Below, one piece after another: positions 7,790 through 14,518 of a stretch of DNA of 64,000 nucleotides. Under the pieces are notes generated by a model. It was not told where the DNA came from, ran no database searches, and saw nothing but the letters and a program-made list of their open reading frames with translations. This stretch comes from CAXSBA01 sp965277105 (GTDB taxonomy: Bacteria; Spirochaetota; UBA12135; COTS27; CAXSBA01): contig OZ255710.1 in assembly GCA_965277105.1 (NCBI GenBank), forward strand, positions 434,001 to 498,000, in the 5' to 3' direction. A program made the position numbers and the translations under genes. Position 1 is the stretch's first letter; every line of letters starts with the position of its first letter.

Positions 7790-9094
7790 TTAGGTGAAAA
7801 TTTTACCAAAAGAAACGTCTTTAGAATAAACCGCCAACCTATCTAATTCTTCTTCAATTCGTAGTAACTGATTATACTTGGCCACTCTCTCACTCCTTGA
7901 AAGCGAGCCCGTTTTAATCTGTCCGGCTCCAGTTCCTACCGCTAAATCGGCAATAAAGGTGTCCTCGGTTTCTCCTGACCTATGCGATATAATCGTGTTA
8001 TACCCGTTATGCTTGGCTTTTCTAATAACTTCTAAAGTCTCAGTTAAGGTTCCAATTTGGTTTAATTTAATTAAAATAGCATTAGCTACATCTTTATTAA
8101 ACCCTTTTTCTAAATATTTTGCATTGGTAACGAAAAGATCATCGCCTACTAGTTGGACTTTTTTCCCACTAAAGGCTTTGGTTAGGTTTTGCCAACCAGA
8201 CCAATCAGTTTCTCCCATAGGGTCTTCTAAAGAAATAATTTGCGGGTATTTTTTAATAAAGGATTCCCAATATTTCACCATGTCATCAGAAGAGTATTCT
8301 TTTTTAGAAGATTTCCAAAACATATACTGGTTTTTTTTAGAAGAATTATTCATCATTTCTGATGCCGCCACGTCTAGCCCTAAAGCTATTTGGTTTTCTT
8401 TATACCCCGATTTATGGATAGCTTCTAAAAGTAGTTCAACTGCTTCTTCATTATCCCTTAGGTTAGGGGCAAAACCTCCTTCATCTCCCACTGCTGTGTT
8501 ATAATTTTTTTTCTTTAAAATCACTTTTAGGGTATGAAAAATCTCACTTAATGCCTGAATAGATTTTTTAGTGTTTTCTAAACCATAAGAAATTAGCATA
8601 AATTCTTGGATATCCAAGGTATTATCCGCATGAGCCCCCCCATTGAGAATATTAGCCATGGGGATAGGCATGGTGTCGATTAATGGCCCCCCTAAATAGC
8701 GATAAAGTGGGATGCCTAAATGCCGAGCAGCAGCTTTAGCGCAAGCTAAGGAAACTCCTAATATTGCGTTAGCACCTAAGTTGGATTTATTTTCAGTTCC
8801 GTCTAGTTCTTTTAGTTTATAGTCGATATTTTTTTGATTTAAAACGTAGTTATCTAAAAGGAGGGGGGCAATTTTTTCGTTAATGTTATCAATTGCTTTT
8901 AACACCCCTTTGCCATGGTAACGTTTTTTATCATTATCTCGAAGTTCTAGCGCTTCATTGGCTCCAACAGAAGCTCCTGAAGGGACGGCTACTCGCGCCA
9001 TAACTCCCGAAGAAACCATAACTTCTACTTCTAAAGTGGGAAAACCTCTAGAATCTATTATCTCTCGTGCTTGTATATTTATGATTGAAGACAT
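7790..9094 (-). CDS. eno: Enolase
   Basis: Interconverts 2-phosphoglycerate and phosphoenolpyruvate in glycolysis and gluconeogenesis. The 434-residue protein is complete. It shows AREIIDSRGFPTLEVEV, the substrate loop SGASVGANEALELRD, magnesium ligands in VGDEGGFAPN, SLEDP and GDDLFVTN, the catalytic lysine region AILIKLNQIGTLTE and SHRSGETED. The start codon lies six bases after a TATAAT box, so its mRNA is predicted to be leaderless. It is single, followed by a 27-base gap before the lipoprotein gene, with which it could not be co-transcribed as the first gene without a second promoter. Confidence 0.97.
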   Translation of the reverse strand: MSSIINIQAREIIDSRGFPTLEVEVMVSSGVMARVAVPSGASVGANEALELRDNDKKRYHGKGVLKAIDNINEKIAPLLLDNYVLNQKNIDYKLKELDGTENKSNLGANAILGVSLACAKAAARHLGIPLYRYLGGPLIDTMPIPMANILNGGAHADNTLDIQEFMLISYGLENTKKSIQALSEIFHTLKVILKKKNYNTAVGDEGGFAPNLRDNEEAVELLLEAIHKSGYKENQIALGLDVAASEMMNNSSKKNQYMFWKSSKKEYSSDDMVKYWESFIKKYPQIISLEDPMGETDWSGWQNLTKAFSGKKVQLVGDDLFVTNAKYLEKGFNKDVANAILIKLNQIGTLTETLEVIRKAKHNGYNTIISHRSGETEDTFIADLAVGTGAGQIKTGSLSRSERVAKYNQLLRIEEELDRLAVYSKDVSFGKIFT

Positions 9095-9100
9095 AAGGTA

Positions 9101-9106
9101 ATTATA
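9101..9106 (-). promoter_or_regulatory. -10 box of enolase, leaderless arrangement
   Basis: TATAAT read on the minus strand, with six bases (TACCTT) between it and the ATG. A start site seven bases downstream of the box would fall on the A of the start codon. No Shine-Dalgarno is present. Confidence 0.6.
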
Positions 9107-9137
9107 ATATAATAAATTTAGAAATCAAGATAATTTT

Positions 9138-9578
9138 TTACTCATCGAAATCATCATAACCAGTATCATCGTTATTATTTAAGTTTTCTTCATCGACAAT
9201 ATCAAAAAACTCCTCATTATACTCATCTAGTTCGTCATTATATTCATCGTCTTCATAGAAATTTTTTTCGAAGTCTTTATCGTATTCTCGATTATATCCC
9301 TTAGAAAAACTATCTTCATACTCTTCTTCGAAATCTTTTATTTCATCGCTATCGCCTTCCCCATCTTCGTTAAAATAGTCAATTTCTTCATCAAAATCTA
9401 AATCACTATTGTCGTCTTCCGAATCATCTAAAAACTCATCATCGTTATCTTCAAAATTCTCAAAACCGTCTGAAAACAAAAAAAAGCTCACTTTTTTTAG
9501 AACTTTCAGTTTGCTCATTAATCTTGAAAAAGTTGAGTGTATTTCATAAATAAAATCAAATTGAATTATTTGGCTCAT
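9138..9578 (-). CDS. Extremely acidic low-complexity protein
   Basis: A 146-residue ORF. After about 35 ordinary residues (MSQIIQFDF... with a basic patch SKLKVLKKV), the rest (about 36-146) is roughly half Asp and Glu (54 of 111 by my count), interspersed with Phe, Tyr and Asn. No catalytic domain is recognisable. Such tails can bind cations or basic proteins, or act as nucleic-acid mimics, but no function can be assigned. The start may instead be the internal Met at residue 21 (MSKLKVLKK). It is divergent from the sigma-factor gene and shares its 359-base intergenic region. The even spread of GAT/GAA codons without frameshifts argues that it is translated. Confidence 0.55.
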   Translation of the reverse strand: MSQIIQFDFIYEIHSTFSRLMSKLKVLKKVSFFLFSDGFENFEDNDDEFLDDSEDDNSDLDFDEEIDYFNEDGEGDSDEIKDFEEEYEDSFSKGYNREYDKDFEKNFYEDDEYNDELDEYNEEFFDIVDEENLNNNDDTGYDDFDE

Positions 9579-9639
9579 AATTTTAAAAATTTACATTAAC
9601 TTTGTTTCTTTTTGCTACAAATAAAAAGTTTGAAAGTTT

Positions 9640-9774
9640 ATGCTTAAAGAAATCCCTCTAGTATTTTTAACCGTTGTCATTAAATTTAGTTTAATTATAA
9701 CCATAATTTTAAAGTTATTTTTTTTATATTATTATTTATATTATTTAATTTTTTTTAAAAAACAACAAAAGTAA
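9640..9774 (+). CDS. Possible 44-residue small membrane protein
   Basis: An ATG-to-TAA frame of 44 codons beginning MLKEIPLVFLTVVIKFSLII, continuing as a hydrophobic stretch rich in Leu, Phe and Tyr and ending with the basic tail KKQQK. The layout (short polar head, one or two membrane spans, basic tail) fits a small membrane protein. T-rich DNA produces hydrophobic frames by chance, and no clear Shine-Dalgarno is visible, so this is only a candidate. It lies between the acidic protein gene and the sigma-factor promoter, on the plus strand. Confidence 0.2.
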   Translation: MLKEIPLVFLTVVIKFSLIITIILKLFFLYYYLYYLIFFKKQQK

Positions 9775-9878
9775 ATAAAAACTCCACTTTTATTGCTTTT
9801 CTATTATCAAAAAAACAAAGTATATTAAAACAAAAACGATTATTTTAAAATTTAGCTTAATTAATAAAAAAAATAAAG

Positions 9879-9895
9879 TTGGCACGCTTTTTGAA
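9879..9895 (+). promoter_or_regulatory. Sigma-54-like -24/-12 element upstream of the sigma factor gene
   Basis: TTGGCACG, CTTT, TTGAA. It has the same spacing and the same GA-for-GC change as the hsp20 element at 1800-1816. Both are also followed within two or three bases by TATTAT. The sigma gene starts 43 bases downstream. Confidence 0.5.
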
Positions 9896-9937
9896 TCTAT
9901 TATGAGTAAGCAAATTCTTTTATAAGGAAAACCAATT

Positions 9938-10777
9938 ATGTTTTATGCAGATAATAGTTTAACGAGTTACTTACAAATAATTAAAAATATTCCCCTCTTG
10001 AATAGGCAAGAAGAAAAAAAACTAGCCGATAAAATCAAAGCAGGTGATTTAAAGGCTAGGCAGAAACTGGTTATTTCTAACCTAAAATTTGTTATTCAAA
10101 TTGCCAAAAAGTATAAAAACTCCAACATTCCCCTGATGGACTTAGTCAGCGAGGGTAATTTGGGGCTTATGAAGGCAGCTGAGACATTCGACATTAAACA
10201 TGGAGTAAACTTTATATCCTATGCGGTTCACTGGATAAAACAAAGCATTTTAAAAGCTATTGCCGAAAAATCTAACATCGTTAAAATCCCTTTGAATTGG
10301 AATAACGATTTAGCCAAAATTTATAAGAAAAAAAATCAACTCCATAATAAATTAAACCAGCAAAACGTTAAAGAAATTGGTAAAGACTTAGATATCCCTA
10401 ATCAAAAGCTCAATCAATTACTAAGAATTTCTGCTCCTTATTTGTCGATTAATCAAAAAGTTAAAAACAAAGAAGGTGAAGATAAAAAAAATGAAGTAGA
10501 AAATCTTATTCCCCACGAAGATTCTGTAGAAAAAACCTTTTTTTATAAAAACCTGCAGAAAGATATCGATAAAATTTTAAAGCAATTGAAACCAATTGAG
10601 GCAGATATTATTCGTTCAAGGTTTGGTTTAAACGATCAAGAGGCTCAAACCCTTTTAGAAATAGGGAGAAAATATAATTTAAGCAAGGAAAGAATCCGTC
10701 AAATAGAAAAAAACACTTTAATCACATTAAAAGAAATTATGAAGCAAGAAAGCATTAAAAGTTATTTGAGCTACTAA
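9938..10777 (+). CDS. Alternative sigma-70 family factor (group 2, RpoS/RpoD-like)
   Basis: RNA polymerase sigma subunit that directs promoter choice. The 279-residue protein has regions 1.2 to 4 but no region 1.1, so it is too short to be the primary sigma factor. Visible parts are the region 1.2/2.1 helices (TSYLQIIKNIPLLNRQEEKKLADKI), the core-binding region 2 (NLKFVIQIAKKY, DLVSEGNLGLMKA), region 2.3-2.4 (GVNFISYAVHWIKQSI), a region 3 segment and a region 4 helix-turn-helix (LLEIGRKYNLSKERIRQIE). At residue 98 a His replaces the first of the usual paired Trp used in promoter melting. No RpoH box is seen. Its own promoter looks sigma-54-like. A Shine-Dalgarno AAGGA lies nine bases upstream. 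Confidence 0.9.
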   Translation: MFYADNSLTSYLQIIKNIPLLNRQEEKKLADKIKAGDLKARQKLVISNLKFVIQIAKKYKNSNIPLMDLVSEGNLGLMKAAETFDIKHGVNFISYAVHWIKQSILKAIAEKSNIVKIPLNWNNDLAKIYKKKNQLHNKLNQQNVKEIGKDLDIPNQKLNQLLRISAPYLSINQKVKNKEGEDKKNEVENLIPHEDSVEKTFFYKNLQKDIDKILKQLKPIEADIIRSRFGLNDQEAQTLLEIGRKYNLSKERIRQIEKNTLITLKEIMKQESIKSYLSY

Positions 10778-10804
10778 TTTTTTTTAAGCAAAAACTGTAA
10801 ATTA

Positions 10805-10858
10805 TTTTAAGGATTAATTTTTTAGTTTAATTAATTTATGAAAAATTAATCCTTAAAA
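10805..10858. repeat. Perfect 18-bp inverted repeat between the sigma gene and the hydrolase gene
   Basis: TTTTAAGGATTAATTTTT at 10805-10822 is the exact reverse complement of 10841-10858, with an 18-base loop. It can form a long AT-rich hairpin beyond the sigma gene (a possible terminator). Its right arm also covers the expected -35 region of the hydrolase promoter, so it could be an operator. Confidence 0.75.
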
Positions 10859-10863
10859 ATGAC

Positions 10864-10874
10864 CATGCTACAAT
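10864..10874 (+). promoter_or_regulatory. Extended -10 promoter of the hydrolase-OsmC gene
   Basis: CATGCTACAAT, a close match to the TATGCTATAAT extended -10 seen at several genes in this window. The -35 region falls inside the right arm of the inverted repeat at 10841-10858. Confidence 0.5.
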
Positions 10875-10909
10875 TTACTTGCGTCTTTTCTTAAGCTCTT
10901 AAAAATCTA

Positions 10910-12115
10910 GTGCAATCAAAAAAAGTTCACTTTCTTAATCACAAAAAACAAAAATTATCGGCCATAATTGATTATCCCGAGGCAACTAGTTTATCGGAAT
11001 GTTTAACTTTTGCTATTTTTGCTCACTGCTTTACTTGTAGCAAAAATTTAAAAGCAGTAGCCACTATAGCCAAAGCATTAACTAGTTTAAAAATAGCGGT
11101 TTTTCGTTTTGATTTTACTGGCTTAGGGCAAAGTGAAGGAGACTTTGCCGATACTAATTTTTCTAGTAATGTGGAAGATGTCATTGCAGGAGCTAATTTT
11201 TTAAAAGAAAACTATAGTGCACCTAGCATCATTATAGGCCATTCTTTAGGTGGTAGTATCATTTTAAAAGCGACTAGTCATATCCCGACCATAAAAGCAG
11301 TTGGAGTAATTGGGGCGCCAGCCAATCCCGAGCATGTCACCCATCATTTCGAGGAGCAGAAAAAATCCATCGTAGAGCAAGGGGAAAGTGAGATTAAGTT
11401 AGTTGGTAGGAATTTCACTATTAAAAAGCAATTTTTAGATGATCTAAAAATCTCTTCTATTGATGAAGATATTACCCGGCTTAAAAAACCTCTTTTAATC
11501 CTGCACTCTCCTATTGATAATACCGTGGGAATTGAAAACGCTGCAAAAATCTTCGAGTTGGCTAAGCATCCTAAAAGTTTTGTTTCGCTTGATAAAGCAG
11601 ATCATCTCTTAAGCAATCAAAGCGACGCCCTTTACGCTGGGGAAGTCATTGGCTCTTGGGTGAAAAAATACCTCCCTTTGAAAGAAGAAAATTTAAGAGA
11701 GGAAAAATTAGAAAAAATTAATCAAGTAAGTGAGCTAGTTATTGAAAATAAAAAAACGGATAAATATAAAACTAATCTTTATTTAGAAAACTTTCATTAT
11801 TTAGCGGATGAGCCGGCTTCCTTAGGGGGAAGTAATGAAGGGGCTACTCCGGGGAGTTATCTGCTAGCGTCTTTGGGCGCCTGCACGGCAATTACTCTTA
11901 GGATGTATGCTAATCGCAAAAGATGGGATTTAGCTAAAACAACTATTGCTTTAGATTCTCATAAAGCAGATCAAACTACTATCATTGACTTGCAGATAAA
12001 TTTTTCCGGAGACCTAAGCAGAGAACAAAAAAACCGTTTATTAGAAATTGCTCATAAATGTCCAGTTCATAAAACTCTAATTGGTGAAGTGAAAATTAAC
12101 ACTTCTTCGAATTAA
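10910..12115 (+). CDS. Alpha/beta hydrolase fused to an OsmC peroxiredoxin-like domain
   Basis: A 401-residue two-domain protein of a known fusion family. Residues about 10-258 form an alpha/beta hydrolase with nucleophile S112 in GHSLGG and probable triad partners D203 and H232. Residues about 275-398 form an OsmC domain with the two expected cysteines C325 (GACTAIT) and C384 (HKCPVH), which in OsmC/Ohr reduce organic hydroperoxides. The combined role is likely detoxification of peroxides or lipid-derived esters in the cytoplasm, though substrates of the fusion are not established. The start is a GTG. The promoter sits next to an 18-bp perfect inverted repeat, which suggests regulation by a dimeric repressor. 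It is monocistronic by spacing. Confidence 0.9.
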   Translation: MQSKKVHFLNHKKQKLSAIIDYPEATSLSECLTFAIFAHCFTCSKNLKAVATIAKALTSLKIAVFRFDFTGLGQSEGDFADTNFSSNVEDVIAGANFLKENYSAPSIIIGHSLGGSIILKATSHIPTIKAVGVIGAPANPEHVTHHFEEQKKSIVEQGESEIKLVGRNFTIKKQFLDDLKISSIDEDITRLKKPLLILHSPIDNTVGIENAAKIFELAKHPKSFVSLDKADHLLSNQSDALYAGEVIGSWVKKYLPLKEENLREEKLEKINQVSELVIENKKTDKYKTNLYLENFHYLADEPASLGGSNEGATPGSYLLASLGACTAITLRMYANRKRWDLAKTTIALDSHKADQTTIIDLQINFSGDLSREQKNRLLEIAHKCPVHKTLIGEVKINTSSN

Positions 12116-12207
12116 AAACCTAGTTACTTATTCTTTTTTTCTTTAGCTCATTTCAGATTTTTTTTAGCTCAAAGTTTTAGTATATAATATACAAATTAGC
12201 TAAAGTT

Positions 12208-13314
12208 ATGACGACGTACTTTTTAGTTTTTTTAAGTTTATTTTTTTTATTTGTTCTAGTAAGAAAAAATCTTTTTCTTTATTTTAAAAATAAAAAAGTT
12301 AATAAAAAACTAAAAAAAATTAAAGCTAATTTTGCTTCTGATATTTTCTTGGCCAAAAAAGCAGAAGTAAAACTTTGGTTAGCAGAAGATAAAAAAGTTA
12401 GTAGTTTTTCTCAGGTAGAAAATTATAACCAGCAAATAAGGCAAATTCTAAAAAACAATCCAGTCGTCAATCAACTCATTGCTTATTTATTTCACTGCAA
12501 AAATTTAGAAGAATTTTGTCAGAGAGGTTTAAAAGTCTTTTTGAATATTATTCATAATGCTCGCTTTACGATTTATCTAAAAGGGAACCAGCCTAATGAA
12601 TTTGCTCTTTTTTTTACTTTGAATAATAATGAAAAACTCTATCAAAAAAACCCGTTAGTAACGGAAATAACTACTGCTTTTAAGACTAAAGAAAAGTTAA
12701 GTAAAGGCCTTCCATTGATGCTTAGTCAAATAGCTAATGAAAATTTTTTAACCACCATTTATTTTCCTTTTTTTTCTACAGAGTTAAAAGCCATCGCGGT
12801 TATTGATTATCAAAAAAAGTCTGACTTTTTATATAAAGAAGAAGTGCTTTATAAGCTGCTTTTTCTATTTAAAGAGATGTTTTTACATTTTCATCAAACT
12901 ACCGTTACCCTTATCGATAACTTTTTCTTCACTTTTGAATATTATCAAAAATTAAATACAATAGTAGAAAATTATGTGCTCGAATATATGGAAAAAAAGC
13001 ATTATAGTTTTTTTAGTATTCAAATTATTCCTAACTCTAATTTAACCAGTATTTCAGCAAGAAAATTTAACGAAAATTTTATTCTTTTTTTGCGTAATAA
13101 CTTTTTTAAGGCTCTGCCATTAGTTTATCTTGGAGAAAAGCCAATGACTTATACCTTGCTTTTTTTTTCTTGGTTAAGCGAAAAAGACGTGATGTCAGTT
13201 ATCGATAAATTTTTCATTACCCCTAATTTGAATGACGCTAAGTTTTTCCGTTTTATTATTAGAAAAAAAAACTTAGAGCAACTAGATCTACAAAAAGCGA
13301 CTACTTTTCTTTAA
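12208..13314 (+). CDS. Unknown membrane-anchored protein, possibly a degenerate signalling protein
   Basis: A 368-residue protein that I do not recognise. The first 20 residues form one membrane segment (TTYFLVFLSLFFLFVLV), followed by a Lys-rich juxtamembrane stretch. The middle (about 90-225) has the rhythm of a GAF-like domain, ending in FPFFSTELKAIAVIDYQKKSDFLYKEE. The last third could be a degenerate nucleotide-cyclase-like fold but shows no GGDEF motif. A TATAAT box lies at 12183-12188, 20 bases before the ATG, with no Shine-Dalgarno. The gene converges on the next one and overlaps it by 14 bases. The domain reading is inference from pattern only. Confidence 0.6.
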   Translation: MTTYFLVFLSLFFLFVLVRKNLFLYFKNKKVNKKLKKIKANFASDIFLAKKAEVKLWLAEDKKVSSFSQVENYNQQIRQILKNNPVVNQLIAYLFHCKNLEEFCQRGLKVFLNIIHNARFTIYLKGNQPNEFALFFTLNNNEKLYQKNPLVTEITTAFKTKEKLSKGLPLMLSQIANENFLTTIYFPFFSTELKAIAVIDYQKKSDFLYKEEVLYKLLFLFKEMFLHFHQTTVTLIDNFFFTFEYYQKLNTIVENYVLEYMEKKHYSFFSIQIIPNSNLTSISARKFNENFILFLRNNFFKALPLVYLGEKPMTYTLLFFSWLSEKDVMSVIDKFFITPNLNDAKFFRFIIRKKNLEQLDLQKATTFL

Positions 13315-14518
13315 TTTTTAAATCTACGCTAATAATAGAAATTTTATTGGTTTTGGCTATTTTAAAAATAAAGCCTTGATATTCAATTGTTTCCCCGGGA
13401 GCTGGAACTCTTCCTTCTAGTAGCATTAAAAATCCATTGAGAGTTTCAAAGTTATTTTTTTTGAAAGAAGTTTTAAAAAAATCATTAAAAAAATCCAAGT
13501 CAATACTGGCATTAACTCGGTACCCTCCATTATGCTTTTGAATTAAGTTATCTAATTTCCCGTTAGCATGATGAGGCTTAACTCCAAAAACTTTATTAAC
13601 CACTTCCTCTCGACTGATCACTCCGAGACTACCTCCTTTTTCATTGACGACCACGAGTAGTTCTTGATTATGCTCGATTAGTAGCTGATAAATTTTTTCG
13701 ATACTGATGTTTTCGGGGACGTAGTAAGCTTCTTTCAGCAAATCCTTGGCGGTTAGGTTTTTCTTTTTAAGGTTAAAAATATCAAAAATAGTAAAATAGC
13801 CAATTAGATGATCAATCCTTTTTTGATAAACTAAAACAAAGTCAATTTTTTCTTTTTTCATGCTTTCGGTTAAAGTAGTAACATTTTGATTCTCGAGGAC
13901 TAAATAGAGGTCCACTAAGGGGGTCATGAGCTGTTGGATAGTAAAGTTGGAGAATAAAGAAACATTAGTGATAATTTCTTTTTCTACATTTTTAATGGTT
14001 CCTTCTTTAACTTCATCTTCAATGAGTAAGTAAAAATCTTCTTTAGCAAGTGGTTGTTGGTTGTTGTCATCTTTGAAAAAAAAGTTACTAATTTTAAGAA
14101 TAACAAAAATTAATGGGCCAAAGATTTTATGAAATACAATAAGGATAAAACTGGTTTCATAAAGGATAGGGCGAGACCATTTTCTAAAAATATTTTTAGG
14201 GAGAATTTCCCCAAATATTAAAATGATAATAGTACTGATGAGTAAAAAGTATTCTAAATAATTGTAATACCAAGCTGACCAAACTCGATTCAAAGAAGTG
14301 ATGGCAATGATGTTGAATAAGTTATTTCCCAGCAAAGTAATTGCCAAAACTAATCCTAGGTTCTGCACGTATTTTTTAATTTTTAAGGCGTTTTTGTTTT
14401 CCATCTCTAGGTCACTGGCAAATTTTTCTTTGTTAAAAGAAACAAAACCGGCTTCTGAGCCAGAAAAATAAAAAGACATAAACAAGGCTAGTAAAAATAA
14501 AATTAAATAAAAAATCAT
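13301..14518 (-). CDS. CNNM/CorC (HlyC/TlyC)-family membrane protein, copy 2
   Basis: A 405-residue protein of the DUF21-CBS pair-CorC_HlyC family, proposed to move Mg2+ or Co2+ or to regulate such transport; spirochaete members were once called hemolysins. It has an N-terminal DUF21 membrane domain (about 1-140, three to four spans, with the FSGSEAGFVSFNKEK motif). Two CBS repeats follow (about 195-310), then a C-terminal domain (about 325-405, ending near VPAPGETIEYQGFIFKI). The start overlaps the stop of the upstream paralogue (TGATG), so the two are translationally coupled and may work as a heterodimer. Its 3' end overlaps the convergent 12208-13314 gene by 14 bases. Confidence 0.88.
   Translation of the reverse strand: MIFYLILFLLALFMSFYFSGSEAGFVSFNKEKFASDLEMENKNALKIKKYVQNLGLVLAITLLGNNLFNIIAITSLNRVWSAWYYNYLEYFLLISTIIILIFGEILPKNIFRKWSRPILYETSFILIVFHKIFGPLIFVILKISNFFFKDDNNQQPLAKEDFYLLIEDEVKEGTIKNVEKEIITNVSLFSNFTIQQLMTPLVDLYLVLENQNVTTLTESMKKEKIDFVLVYQKRIDHLIGYFTIFDIFNLKKKNLTAKDLLKEAYYVPENISIEKIYQLLIEHNQELLVVVNEKGGSLGVISREEVVNKVFGVKPHHANGKLDNLIQKHNGGYRVNASIDLDFFNDFFKTSFKKNNFETLNGFLMLLEGRVPAPGETIEYQGFIFKIAKTNKISIISVDLKIKEK

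Larger units (their letters stand above)
9579..9937. other. Divergent intergenic region upstream of the sigma factor gene
   Basis: A 359-base, very AT-rich region. It contains a possible 44-codon small membrane ORF (9640-9774) and the sigma-54-like element (9879-9895). It also has AAATTTAGCT (9848-9857), which is the inverse of the sequence preceding the hsp20 element. A Shine-Dalgarno (AAGGA at 9924-9928) precedes the sigma gene. Nothing else is recognisable. Confidence 0.5.

Noticed and set aside
9938..10777. RpoH (sigma-32) identity
   Set aside because: The characteristic QRKLFFNLR box between regions 2 and 3 is absent.
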